From assembly GCA_022393335.1 (NCBI GenBank), contig JAJEKB010000488.1:62001-126000 (forward strand): a stretch of 64,000 nucleotides of DNA, read 5' to 3'. The notes under the pieces were generated by a model. It was not told the DNA's origin. It saw only the letters and a program-made list of their open reading frames with translations, and searched no databases. The DNA comes from Macrotrachela quadricornifera. Its lineage: Eukaryota > Rotifera > Eurotatoria > Philodinida > Philodinidae. Position numbers and translations under genes: made by a program. Every line of letters starts with the position of its first letter. The stretch's first letter is position 1. Positions 11,520-24,503 of this stretch are shown here, piece by piece.

Positions 11520-14391
11520 ATGCCTAAATTAAAACATCAGATCGATATTAGTGATGAAATTTATAGTGAAACAAAAAATCTTCGTTCATCTAAAACAAAT
11601 AAACGATTAAGACGTTTATGTACATTTGAACGTACTTATTATAAAAAGACCTGGGAAGTTAAAAAATCGTAAGTTATTTAAAAAATAATACAATTCTATG
11701 ATAATTAAATAAATATATCATTTTTTAGAGGACATAATTTAGAAGATATACATCGTCTTGATGATGGGAATTTACGTTATGTAACACAAAATTTAACTTA
11801 TTCATTAAATAAAAAAAAACGTTGGTTATTACCTGATATAATTGAACAACGTATATGTGAATATACTCCTAATTCTGAAACACTTAAAACAAAAAATGGT
11901 GATCAAATATCAACCATTGATGAACGTCTTAAAATAGTTATGTATGAAAATGAAAATATTAATCATTCATCTACTTGTTTACGGTATGCTAATAACCAAA
12001 CAGAACCACATATATTACATAAAAATGGACGTAGATTTAATTCAACAACATTAACAAAATGGATAAATTTTGATACACGTGAACGTTGGAATAGTCATCA
12101 TCGAAATAATAATGATGATAGAATTAATCAACCAAATTTTGGTATTCAACAACGACCAGGATTTTTTCCTAGTGAAGTAACATATGAATTTTTATATCCA
12201 AAACTTCCATCATCAGAAACTCATAAAAATGGTAAAACATCATTATCATATTCAAATGGTACATTTAGAGATGATTATTTTGGACGAGATCAGAGAGATA
12301 CAAATAAACATAGACGAAAAGTACGAAGAAATGAATGTCTTAAATTTGATATCAATGAACAAGAATATGATATAGAAAATGAAGATATTGATGATAATGC
12401 ATCTATAATTACAACATCAGATATAATCGATGAAAATGAAAGATGGTCTATTGTTTTTGAAGATTTAGGTAAATATTTATAATTTATTTTCATGAAAAAT
12501 TCAATCCTTATCATTTTAGATAATCAAAATCAATTATCAACTTCTACTAGTTTTCCAATTGATTGTTTCATTCGTTCTACATCATCTAATAATGAATGTA
12601 TTTCTTATTCAAATGATAATTTATCATATGTAACTAATGATTATAAAGCACATAAATATTTTGAACCTCCACCAACATCCAATGAAAATATTGAAAAACC
12701 TTTAATTATAAATGAAAAATTAATATATTCTATTTCATATAAAAATGAATCTGATTTTCTTTCTTTAATGCAACAATCAACAATGAAAATAATTCAAGCA
12801 AATCTTTCACCACCAATATTTCTTCAACGAACATCTACATCACTTTTTTCTGTCATATATACTTATTGTCGAAAATCATCTATGGTTTATGCTACACTTA
12901 AATTTACTGATAAACATCCAGTTGTTATTCTTAATGAAAATAATATTACTTTAAAAGAATTAATTGAATTAATTTCAAATAAATTAGATATAGATCAAAT
13001 ACAATCAATAAATAAACCAACAGAAAATTTTCATACTCATGTGGATCAATTACGTGGTTCATTACCAATACCAATAGGTGTTTCACAAAATATGATTTTA
13101 GTTCAGCCTAATTCTACAGATAAACAAACAGCATTACAGAATGAAAATATAAATAATAATAATAATCAACAAGAACAATCTCAAGAATGGTTTGATACAA
13201 TACAAGATGAATATGATATGTTAGAATGTTCAATTTGTTGTGAAATTTTAACCACTAATGATGCTTATCAACTTCTTCCTTGTAAGCATTTATTTTTTAA
13301 AATTAATATTAACAAATATAATCTTTTTTTTTATATAAAAGGTCATCATACTGTATGTCATTCATGTTTAACATCATATATTCGTACAAGTATATCATCA
13401 GCAATGTATTCTTCATCTAGTACTTCACCATTAACTTGTTTTCAACCAAATTGTTCAACACAATTAAATACAGCTCTACTTCAAGCATTTGTTTCATATG
13501 AAATCTATCATTCATATAATCAATCATTAATAGATCGACATTTATTTTCATCAGGTCATTATCGTAAATGTCCATCAAGTGCATGTTCAAAATTACTTAT
13601 TATTAAAGATGATAATAAACCTTCATTAATGTGTACATGTGGTCAACGTGTTTGTTCAAAATGTTTAGAAGAATATCATTTTCCAGCAACATGTCAACAA
13701 TATAAATCTTATGTTACACGTTTACGTGAAAGTGGTGATGATTTATTAAGTTTATCAAAAATTGGAGATAATTCAAGTTGTTATATAGCTGAAGGAAAAA
13801 ATTGTCCAAATTGTGGTGAATTTGTTGAAAAGAATGGAGGTAAATTTCATCAATATAAAAATAAAAAATAAAATATTTTTACTATTTTAAGGTTGTCCTC
13901 ATATGACATGTAAATGTGGTAATGAATATTGTTGGATGTGTTTAAAACGATGGTCAACACATAGTTATTCAGCTTGTTCGAATATACCTGAATCAACACA
14001 TGAACTTCGTTCATCAACACGAAATCGTTTACATAATAAAGCAATTAATCATCGTCGTCAACGAAATCAATATGCATATGATATATTATCATCAACTATA
14101 CGACAATCAAATACTTGTTCACTTCATTATGATATACTTTTATCAACTTATATTGATTTAAATACATTAGCAGAATTTATTTATGTTTTATTACAACGAC
14201 GACGTACTGATATAAATATTCGTGCTGTTTTAGGTCGAACAGCAAATCGTTTAGAATCTGATGCATTTCAAATAAAATTACAAGTTGAACGTGAACAAAT
14301 TAAAATTAATCATATTCAAAATATACGTTCAAGACTTGAACGAACTCTTATTAACTTATTACATATGAAAAAGAATAAGGTTTTAGTATAA
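11520..14391 (+). CDS. RBR-type (Ariadne-like) E3 ubiquitin ligase with long novel N-terminus
   Basis: Five exons (11520-11668, 11729-12468, 12520-13281, 13342-13839, 13892-14391) give 882 aa. Residues 1 to about 560 show no domain I recognise. They are Asn/Asp/Ser-rich, with a basic start and a possible ubiquitin-fold-like segment around PVVILNENNITLKELIEL. RING1 follows (CSIC, then LPCGHHTVCHSC), then an IBR (RKCPSSACSK, CTCGQRVCSKC) and RING2 (NCPNCGEFVEKNGGC, FCWMC-type YCWMCLKRW). The catalytic Cys in KNGGC is present, so the enzyme should be active. The helical C-terminus (about 140 aa) resembles the tail after RING2 in Ariadne/CUL9 ligases only loosely. The intron at 13282-13341 splits LPC from GHH, is 60 nt and has no in-frame stop. 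Confidence 0.85.
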
Positions 14392-15746
14392 TTTATATAT
14401 TTTTTGGATATTCGAATTTTAAATTAGTTTATATATATATATATATTTTTTTTTTCTATTATTGTTTTTCATATGATGAAGTTGGGTCTGTGATATGAGT
14501 ATAAAAAATAAATTTTATTATGGGATTGAATGGTTTAGATCGAGAATTATTTTTTTTTTTTTGATAATAAAGGTTATGAATCATTACTTATATTACAGTT
14601 AAAAAGATCGCTTATTTTTTTTCAACACTGCTCAACATTTATCGAAGAAAGGTTCTATCATAATAGCATCAAATTACTTAGAATAGTATGACATATACAA
14701 ATGTAACTTCATTCTTTTAAATAGAAAACAACAACAACAACAAAGACAAAAATTTATGTAAGAAGATAATGCATAATTCACTCTCAATACGATAGAGAAA
14801 GCTTGGAAATTACAGCTATTTGCAAAAAAAACTTGTACATCTTGCTTTGAAGATATCTCTTTACATATACATTCACTTGGAATGTTTCATCACTCAAGTA
14901 ATAGATCAGTAAGAGAATTATGTTCGATCATAATTCAAATTTTTATTTATCCGTCTTTGTAAGAAATAATAACAAACGATCACTCGTTCAAAGACACTAC
15001 ACAATTTATTATAGCATTAATACAAATATTTTAAAACCATTTCCCAAAGCATTGTTTGGTTGCAAGATAGTTGTCGTCGATTGCTAAGACATTAGGTGAA
15101 TAATAATTCTCATCATTCGTTTTTATTAGTTTTTGTGCATAAATGTTCTCGTTGTCAATATCGTGAATATACTATGATGAACGAACTATTTCATGTTCAT
15201 ATCTGTTAGGATATGAAACATTCTTTTTTTCATCTTTTCTTCGTTCTGTCACCATCTATATGTATGACTCGAATGTCACATAGGCTTCTCTTCTCTATGA
15301 TCATGAATTCTTCCTATCATTTATTTTGTCCTTCTTCTTTTTTCATGTCTTACACGAGTGCGGGTTTATTCCACTAATCTTCTGCTCATTATCTGTTTGT
15401 TCATGTCATTTTCTTTGGGTTTTTCCTGATATTTCGTAGTATGTTATTTTCCCCCGCTTCATTGGTATATACAGTGGGTGTTTTTCTGAGTAAAGGGAGA
15501 GGAGTTAGATAGCGAGCAATACATTTAATTGCTTTGCTAAGTGTTTGAGGACATTTATATGGTGATTGTTTATTATTTGTACCTTCAAGTTTTCTTTGGT
15601 ACGATATTTTTTCGATGTTTCTTTTTGCCTATTACGTAATTGTTGTAATGAATAATCATTCAACTTTGATGTCTATTATTATCACGAATGCGTGATCTTT
15701 CTTTCATTTGATCAAAAAAGGTAGCACTTTTTCTGTGAGTTATATC

Positions 15747-16657
15747 CCATCCCCTAGATTTTGTTCCTTTAATTATTTTTTTATTGAGACTGAGATGAGG
15801 ATATAAGATGGCGAAATTATTTCGTGGACTTATTTAGTATTAGAGAAAAAAATCAATACTTTAGGATATAGACCATTTTCACTTAATATTGTCTCCCTCC
15901 ATCATATCAAAATCTATATCTCATCTATAGTTGCATGTATAACAACCAAAGTTTTGCTGCATATACAACTAAAAATTCTCTATCTAATACTTATTTTTCA
16001 ATACATAGCAGATGTTGTTTAATCTATAACTTCAGAAAGACTTTCAGCTAAAAAGTGAAATTTTCACTACAAATGCAGCTTATAAAATCTGTCAAATAAA
16101 AAAAGACAAGCAAAAAGATATGTCAATCTTTATTAGTAGCATTCAAACTTCTAAAGAGACAGAGTTTATAAGGCAAAACATATCAGAAAACAGATAGTTT
16201 CTCAAGATTTTAGTTGTCAAAAGTTACGTTTTATGAAAAATAAATATGATATTCAGAATCAGCATGTGAAAATGCACCAAAAACTTTCATTTTTATCCTG
16301 AAATATTTGCCATCGAAATTCGTTCCCGTAGGAGGGTACAGGTAAATATTATCAAGTAAAAAGCCTGGGCGGGTAGGAGTAGGGGAAAATATTTCGTATT
16401 AAAAAATAACGTTTGTGGTAGATTTTGATACGCTGATTCTGAATATCATGCTTATTTTCCACCAAAAGCAATTTTTAATAACTGAAACCCCAAAATATTA
16501 ACTGTTTTTATGGTATTTTATATGGAAATCTACTCTTTCTTAAAATATCAGTTTTTTTGCCAACAGTAAAAATGTCCATCGAATAAATTCGTGATCTTAT
16601 ATCCTTACCTCAATCTCAATAAAAAAAATAATTAAAGGAACAAAATCTAGGGGATGG
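15747..16657. mobile_element. TIR element with ~100-bp inverted ends
   Basis: The left arm starts CCATCCCCTAGATTTTGTTC (15747) and runs about 100 bp. The same sequence appears inverted ending at 16657, nearly perfect over the first 45 bp and then diverging. The interior (~700 bp) has no transposase frame. I could not define a target duplication: left flank ends TTATAT and right flank starts AATTTA. This is a non-autonomous DNA transposon of unknown superfamily and is not the same family as 3663-4519. Confidence 0.65.
16229..16470. repeat. Inner inverted repeat within the TIR element
   Basis: An arm near 16229-16290 containing GATATTCAGAATCAGC recurs inverted near 16405-16466 (GCTGATTCTGAATATC). 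The flanks also pair with mismatches over about 60 nt, around a ~115-nt loop. It is off-centre within the larger element, so it may be a second nested fold-back insertion. Confidence 0.6.
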
Positions 16658-18266
16658 AATTTAGCCACCACTTCGTTTTGCTTTATTTTTCAATAAATTT
16701 ATTTGATACATTCTTTGTCGTTCAGCATTTGATTTTGCCGTTAATCCAGTTCAGATAAAAACATTTTTGATTTGTACTAGTTCAATTTAAAATTCTCCTA
16801 GTTGAAATCAAAACTATTCTAAAGTAAACTAGGAAAATTTTAAACTGAGCTAATGCAAATGAGAGTATTTTAATTTGATTGAACTGAATTTCAATCTGTC
16901 CTACGACATATACATTACAATTTGAGAGAAATGCTTGCACAATACTAAGAGGCTCATTTCACTTGGCACACTCATTCAATGGAATTCTTCTATTGATAAA
17001 ATTCAATATGGCTTTTTTATACGTTATGAAGATATTTCCGAATAGATAATAACAATTGATATATTAATGAATATTTAATTCTTAAAATTCCCTACAAAAA
17101 TCTTCCAAAATTATTAATAGAACAGTATGGTCGATATCGACAAGAGCTTCTGTTATTCTAGAAAATCAAAAATTTTGTCTTGATAATCAATGGTAATTCA
17201 TTAATAGATTCATTTTATCAATTGAAGAAATTTATTGTACTTGCTCATTATCCTATAAAATATGATAGAATTATTTCAAGTTATTCAAACACAATAAATA
17301 GCGACACCTAACTAAATATATTATCAATATTTAAATTATTTTTTTTTCCTTTTCTCATATTTAATTAATAAAAATAAATTTCATTATTTTAATAATACTT
17401 TTTCTAATATCAATTTATTAATTGTTATATGATATATAAATTTTCGTTCGATTTTGATTATTCGAGGAACAGAATTTAATTTGATTATATGAATATTATT
17501 AGTCTCTATCGAATGATATTCTTGCAAAAGACTAAACGTATAACAAATCACAAGTAAGACAGATTATTTTATACGATCGATAATACTTAATATATTCCAT
17601 AGAAAATTTACAATTATATAAATAATAAATTCAACACAGAATACTTTAGTTAAAAGGTTTAACGAAGTGCAGAAGTGTATTTAAATCAATATTTAACAAA
17701 AATATTCATTATATGTCGTTTACTTTATTTCATTTTTCAACTAAACACGAAATATTTAATAACAATACTTTCATCATATATATAAACAAATATCATCATT
17801 GATCAATAGTCAGTGAATATTTATATATGTAAAATTTCTTGTTTTTCCACTGTAATTAACCTTCACATCACATATAATTGATTCAGTCAATTATGATAAT
17901 AAAAAATCTGTTACATGGTAGGAACTTTTTTCGACTCGCGTTATCACCCATTACTATTGAGCCATCATTGATGTCAAAACGTTTTTTTCCTTATCCATTA
18001 ACAAATCTGATCATATTCAAAAAAAAAATACGCATATATTTATATATATGCATGTTAGAATCACATCATTTGTTCAGGTGATCATAAGGTAACCATAAAT
18101 ATTACTTAACCATTTTCTCTCTTTACTGTTCTGCACTGTTTGTCAGGGTTGATTTTTTATCTAATATTCATGATTGCCAAATACGAAACAAGCAATTATG
18201 TATTCGTAACCTTTCATTTCTATACAATTATTTATCGAAACGAAGAGAAATTGTCAGGATAAAAAT

Positions 18267-19063
18267 ATGCTTGCATCATCATCATACGGACGAAGAGATC
18301 CAGCAGTACCAACAGACCAATATCAACATAAGGAATCTATATGGAGAGTAATTCTTGATATAATTAGTCTTATTATATGTAAATATATATATATTTTCTT
18401 CTTGAACAATTTTAAATCTTAAATTTATTTAGTACTTGTCATAACAATTCTTGCACATTTTGTTGCAAAACCATTTACACGTGGTTTTTACTGTTCAGAT
18501 ACATCAATACAATATCCATATAAAGATAATACAATACCAACGTCTGCTGCTGTTATTTTATCAATTGGTTTACCAATTCTTTCGGTGAATTAGTGACATC
18601 ATAAGTCTGAAAAGAATGATTTTTTTTAATTATGATTTTAGATGTGGATTACAGAATTTGCTAAACGACTTTATTTTCGACGGTATCCAAAACAAATGTT
18701 TTTAACTCGTTTAGAATTATGTGGTAAAAGAATACTGTCGATATCTCCATTTATTCGTAATTTATATATGCTTACTGGTAGATAAATAAATTTTTGTAAA
18801 ATAATATGTAATTATTTATTTGATTTAGTAATATTCTTTTATGGTTATCTTACAACATGGGTATTAACTGAAATCGCAAAAAATTTTGTTGGAGGATTAA
18901 GACCACATTTTAGAGCTGTATGTAGGCCTACTTTCGATTGCACAACTGTTACATCATTAAGTCAATTTAATGCTTATCTTCAAGAAAATATTGATTTTAC
19001 ATGTCAAAATACAGATTATTCAGCTGTACGAGAAGCACGGTAATACGATAATTATTTAGAATA

Positions 19064-19098
<35 letters not shown>

Positions 19099-19697
19099 CC
19101 GAATCATAGATATAGACATGTTAAAATATATTCATTTCAATATGTAAAAAATTTAGTATGACAAGAAATTTGTATTGTTTCTTTTTTCTTTAATTTAGTC
19201 GATCATTTTTCAGCGGACATTCGTCATCAGTGTTTTGTAAGTTGATATTAATATTTTTTTTATTTTATGTCATATATATATTAGATGGATTCACTTGGTT
19301 AATTATGTATATTCATGTAGCATGGTCATGGCGACATTTAGGTATTGTTGGTCATTTATTTCAAGTTGGTATTGCTATACTTGCTTTTTATATTGGTAAT
19401 AAAAGATATGTTTGTTTTTATCTAATATTATTTGTATTTTTATTTATAATAGCTTATTCTCGTATTAGTGATTTTCATCATCATTGGTATGATGTACTAG
19501 TTGGTATTATAGTTGGTGCATTCGTTGCATTTTTTACATTTAAATTTATTTTAAATTGGCGTCATTATAGTCCATACTTTCTTCCTCATATAGTAACTTC
19601 TCGATCATCAATACAACCAGTTTTTCAACAAAGAAACGGTAATCTACGACATAGATTTCCATCTAATGAACTACAACAAGTTCGTTATTATCAATAA
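18267..19697 (+). CDS. PAP2-family lipid phosphate phosphatase, upstream tandem copy
   Basis: Six exons (18267-18378, 18433-18584, 18642-18777, 18829-19039, 19199-19236, 19285-19697) give 353 aa. All three PAP2 catalytic motifs are present: KxxxxxxRP in AKNFVGGLRPHF (Lys151, Arg158, Pro159), SGH in FSGHSSS (209-211), and SRxxxxxHxxxD in SRISDFHHHWYD (Ser275, Arg276, His282, Asp286). Hydrophobic spans before, between and after them fit the six-span fold of PLPP enzymes, which remove phosphate from phosphatidate, LPA, S1P or ceramide-1-phosphate at the outer or luminal face. The intron before 19199 carries a (TA)n run. Its last exon fuses what are several exons in the downstream copy. The exact PLPP subtype cannot be assigned. 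Confidence 0.88.
19068..19096. repeat. (TA)n microsatellite in an intron
   Basis: About 14 TA units in intron 4 of the upstream PAP2 gene; likely length-variable. Confidence 0.8.
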
Positions 19698-19818
19698 AAT
19701 AAAAACATTTTTTTTATTTATTGTTTGATTTTATTTGTATGTGAAATAATAAAAAAAGATATTTTTTAAATTTATAGATTTAATTTTATAAATAACTAGG
19801 ATACTTTCTTTTTCTCAA

Positions 19819-22406
19819 ATGAATAATAGTCCTTTACATTATCATGCCTCTCCAAGTCAACAACAATATCATGATGATTCAGCAATCATAGCAACCAAAT
19901 GGATGCAAAAGCCTACTGTGCTCGTTCGAAGGTATCTTTTTTTTTTGTCGTTTCTATGAAAAAGAACGCTATATATAAACATGCATGGAAGTTTACCCAT
20001 TCATTCCATCGTCAGTAAAAAAAAAAAGATGAGTAGCGCTAAGAGTAAAGTGGAAGCTTCAACTACCCCATACGATTCGATGGAGATATTAGCAGCAGAC
20101 GTTCGCAGGTATTTTTATGAGAATAAAAATAAATCATTAAAAACATCTGTAGCTATATCGATAAATTTTTTTTTTATATTTTAGTGATCAACATACATTG
20201 AGACCAATTTCATTAATAAAATTAATTTTGGATGGTATTTCACTTGTTCTTGGTTTGTTTATTTAATTTTATAATTATTATTTAGTATGTTTTTCTTTTT
20301 GAATAGTACTTGCAACATGGTTAATATTTAAGTATTTTATCAAACCAATTCGACGACCATTTTTATGTTCAGATTTAAATTTATATCATCCACGACCACC
20401 AGTAAATGTTTTTCCATCATGGCTTCTATTTGTGTGCGCAATTATTATACCATTAATTGTTGTATGTCAATTCTTTTTTTCAATAAGATGATTCTTTTTT
20501 TAAATTTTTTTTATTTAGATACTTCTTTCGGAAGGTATTCGTTGGTATTATTTATTTCGTATAAAAGCAGCATATGTTGTTTATAAAATTCGAATTTGTT
20601 CAACAGTTTATAGTATTCCAGAATGGTTAGGAAATCTGTATATTGTTATTGGTATATAGTTTTTTTTTGTGAATTATTATAAAATTGATTAGAAGTTTTT
20701 CTTGTATTTTTTTTTTAAATAGGAATTTTTCTTTTTGCTAATGGTGTTAATTCATTTTTAACAAATGTTGGCAAAGTTTCTGTTGGTCGTCTTCGTCCAC
20801 ATTTTATTCCATCATGTTTTAATAAATTTAGTTATAACGAATTTTGTACAGATCCTAATCAATGGATTGTTAATTATACCTGTATTGGTGAATTAAGTAC
20901 TGTTGTTAAAGACAAAGATGGAGCTTATGATATTCGGTAAGTTCCATTTTACTAAAAATTAATTTTAAATAAATGAAAAAATAGTTATAATGTCTTTAGA
21001 TTGATAATAAAAATATAAAAGTAAATCGTGAAAATATGTTTTAGAAAAATTAAAATTTTTCATATTTACATTGTAGAAAAAGGTGCTTAAATTACTCATA
21101 TATATAGATAAAATACTGTTAGAACTATCCTTTTGAGTTTAAAATTTGAAACATAATAAAGCTATTTAAATTTGTTTAATATACATTTTGGTTTGTGAAT
21201 TCAACCCTATTGTTAATGCATCGCGATGTTAATCATAGTGTGTTACTATCTGTTTTTAGATCGTGTTTCATAAAAAAATTATAAAAGTTGTTAAGAAAAT
21301 AATAGATGACCCAGAACAAATTGCACCATTACTATTTTAATAACTTCTCTCCTATTACTCGTTTAATTTTAACATAGTTATAAAAAAAGTAGTGGGTTGC
21401 ACATAATGAATGGTCGTACTTTGTGTTCTTCCTATTTAAAAATTACAGCATGAAAATGGTATATAGTTATGGTTTTATAAAGAATCGCAAATGTTATATA
21501 TTGATTTATTAAGCGAATAATAGAGAAGAAATTTATCAAATACTAATAGCGCAATTTATTCTAGGTCATCCGTTATTTTGATCTTCAATAATAGCAGAAA
21601 AATTGAAAATTTATATTTTATTAATAGAGTAATCTTTATGAATGCAATTTATGTATTAACGTTTTTTTAATATCAGCTAATGTTTATATAGTTTATTGTT
21701 ATGCTTTCGCTATTATAATAATGCTTAAACATATTGTGTTATTTAACATACTAGTAGCTAATTATCGTATACTTTTTTTTTAGCTATTGTTTGATAAGTA
21801 AATTATTTAAGAATTTTTGAATCTTATCTCTAACAAATAATTTCTACAGACTAAATGATTATATATTTAAAAAAATCTTTTTTTTTTGCTAGGCAATCAT
21901 TTCCATCAGGTCATTCATCAACAGCTTTTTGTGGTTTAATTTTTTTGGCAGTAAATTTGTTTATTTCTTTAGAAAAAAACAATCTATAATTTTACTTTTA
22001 TTTTTAGCTTTATATTCATAAAGTTTGGAATTATCGTAATATTGGTTTATTTCCATATATTCTAGAAACAGCTTGTTTTGCTTTAGCTGCATATATTGGT
22101 TAGTAACTATTAATAATCTTTTTTGTTTAAAATAAATTTAAATATTTCTTTATTTATTTTTCAGGTATTACACGTATTTCAGATAATCGTCATCATCCTA
22201 CGGATGTCCTTGCCGGAGCTATTTTAGGAACTATTGTTGCTATTATTGGTGTAAGAAAGTTTTATTTATTTATAAAATTGATAATTTCTTTTTCGTATAT
22301 TATTTAGTTTCGTTATATGGTAGTGTCTTTTAAACGAGCAGTTTTAATGACTTCTGGTAATGGAACAATAAGAGAAAGAAGTACTGACCTTGAAGTCGTA
22401 CAATAA
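19819..22406 (+). CDS. PAP2-family lipid phosphate phosphatase, downstream tandem copy with two alternative first exons
   Basis: Common exons are 20185-20252, 20307-20461, 20519-20651, 20723-20936, 21893-21950, 22008-22098, 22165-22250 and 22308-22406. Two first exons can join them: 19819-19931 (ATG 19819) or 20029-20108 (ATG 20029). Both end in phase 2 at ..R-AG and both fit the shared acceptor, giving 338 or 327 aa. Motifs are complete: KVSVGRLRPHF, PSGHSS and SDNRHHPTD with a following LAGA. The function is as for the neighbour 121 bp upstream: dephosphorylation of lipid phosphates by a six-span membrane enzyme. The shared phase pattern of the first common introns supports tandem duplication. 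Intron 5 of the common part is 956 nt, large for this window. The N-termini differ only in the cytosolic lead. Confidence 0.88.
19970..19978 (+). promoter_or_regulatory. TATA box for the alternative first exon
   Basis: TATATATAA sits 51-59 nt before the ATG at 20029, inside the intron that follows the other first exon. An upstream in-frame ATG at 19981 is too close to the TATA box to be in the mRNA, which supports use of 20029. Confidence 0.5.
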
Positions 22407-23132
22407 TTCATGTTTTACATTATCTTATCTAAATAACTTTATTCAGGCATACTATAGTGGATTAATGATTAATCTTTTATGGTTTTTTTGTTTTTCTGCA
22501 TTTATAGAGATTTATTATCGGAGATAGTTGGTGATTGTTTTTGTTAAACAAAGGATTTTTGAAAAATAAATATATTTATATCAATTGTTTGGTAAATAGA
22601 AAAATCATAGCACACAAGAAATCATTAACTTTTTTTTTGTAAAGTATCTCAGATGTTCAATGAAACATATTCTACAATGTTTATTTCTTTTGACAATTTC
22701 AATCATTCGTAAACTATTCAATTGAAGTGGAAAGTTATGTCAAAAGTATTTCTATAAGTATTATAAGATTATATTCAATATACTGTAAAATAGTCGAAGT
22801 ACTTTTGTTCAATCAATTATTATCTAAACGTTGTTTAGCTTTAAAATTAGTTCATAAACAAATATTAACAAAATAACCGAATATAAACATTAATAAATAT
22901 AAATAATATGAATAAAATCAACAATTTTTAAATTAAAGCTATTCATTAATATTATTTATCTACACTTTTAAGTATGATTAGTCTACAAATACTATTTTTC
23001 TTTCTATTTTAATGTAGATGATCATCGTATGTTTGATTTCACTTACTAAAATTTTTTTTTTTTGTTGATCAGATTGTCTTGAATAGCAGACATATAATGA
23101 TGACTTGAAATTGCTTTCGTTTATAATGTGTC

Positions 23133-23160
23133 GCTCTCTTTCTCTTTCTCTCTCTCTCTT
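23133..23160. repeat. CT-rich microsatellite
   Basis: An imperfect (CT)n/(TTCTC)n run of about 28 nt in non-coding DNA. Confidence 0.8.
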
Positions 23161-24493
23161 CTTTATCCTAGACAATCATAGCATTTTTGTTGCTGCATGT
23201 TCATGCATATATAAAAAATCTAATTGTACTTAATTGCTCAATAGAAAGGCAATGCGTAAATGAAAAAGTGCACGGTTAGAACAACTATAGTCGTTCATGC
23301 CACTATCAAAAATGGTATTACTTGTATAGTCAATCTAGATGATGATGATGATAATAATCTTAATGCTTATTGAAATTTTCTTTTATACTTAAGACTAGAG
23401 TGGATTGTCGTCGTCGTCTCGTGTATACAAGATATTTAATTAGTATTTCTTTTTTTCTTTTGAATAACGAAATAAATTGAATATTTTAATAACATATGTC
23501 GTAGTGAATAAATCGTATATATGAAACACTTTGGCATTTTGTTTAAGTGTGTGAACAAAAACAGATGAATTGAATCTTTCATTTTTTTTTTTTTATTCTT
23601 TTTCTTTTTCTTTTCAACAAAGAAAACAAACACATTCAATGATTTGAATTGTATATGTAAGCGATAGTTTACCTTGTTACAAGAGAAACATTTTATAATG
23701 TAACAAAAATATAAAAGAAACGAAAAATTTCTAACTTCAATACATTCATTGGTATTTTTAAATAATTGAATCAGTAAGTAAAAGAAAAAGAATAAATCTC
23801 TTTACATACATTTTTTTTTATTTAATAAACTTTTATTTAATTTTCTACATTAGCACTTATCATTTTTGTGTGTCTCATCCATTTTTTATTATTACGTAAG
23901 TCAATGTTTTTTTTTAACATGTATTACAACAAAAAAAAAAGAGTAGAAAGGAGTAGCAACTCGACTTTCGTATTCTTAAACAATGACCTTCTTTATCATT
24001 GGATAAGATTTTAGACGATGTGTACGTGCTATAAAACTCCTGTCATAGTCTCATACGTTTTTTTTCTCTTTATCTTCGTTTTCCAATTGCAAGACAAATG
24101 CAATAGTCGTTTCCTTTTTTTTCTCCTCAGTTCTGTATTTAGCATGATCAACAGACACACACTTATTCACTCACTCATACTCTTTCTTGTAGCACTGTGA
24201 ATGTCAGCCACTAGGCTCAATTTTTTTTTTGCTCTCTGTCCTCCTCATTTTTTTCTCTTCTTTTCAAATAAACCACAAAATTTGTAGCTTCCAAGAAAAA
24301 AAAAACTTGCATTCTCCACGTTCTTCTGCTCTTCGCACGTCTATACATCGTTGTTCTTTCGGGTTTTTTTTTTCTTTTTCTCTTTCTATTACTCTTGCTT
24401 CTGCTCCTCTTCTCCTTATCATCATCCGTGAATGATGATGACTATTACACACATTTTCGTGCGTGCTTGGTGTACGCATGTATGTGTCTGTCT

Positions 24494-24503
24494 NNNNNNN
24501 NNN
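24494..24503. other. Assembly gap of 10 N
   Basis: Ten N lie between a TG-rich run and a (TA)n run, so the assembler probably failed on a dinucleotide repeat. The true length is unknown. Confidence 0.95.

Larger units (their letters stand above)
14392..18266. other. Long gene-free spacer with inverted repeats
   Basis: 3.9 kb without convincing coding frames on either strand. It includes the inverted-repeat element at 15747-16657, short AT microsatellites near 14430-14450, and a slightly less AT-rich pyrimidine stretch around 15190-15430. I see no RNA gene. Confidence 0.5.

Noticed and set aside
19981..20028. Upstream in-frame ATG extending the second first exon of the PAP2 gene
   Set aside because: It begins 3 nt after the TATA box and would not be in a transcript started about 30 nt downstream of it.
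21290..21440. GCACATAATGAATGG resembling the end of the UBFD1 intron MITE
   Set aside because: Similarity is about 15 nt and no inverted partner lies within the PAP2 intron.
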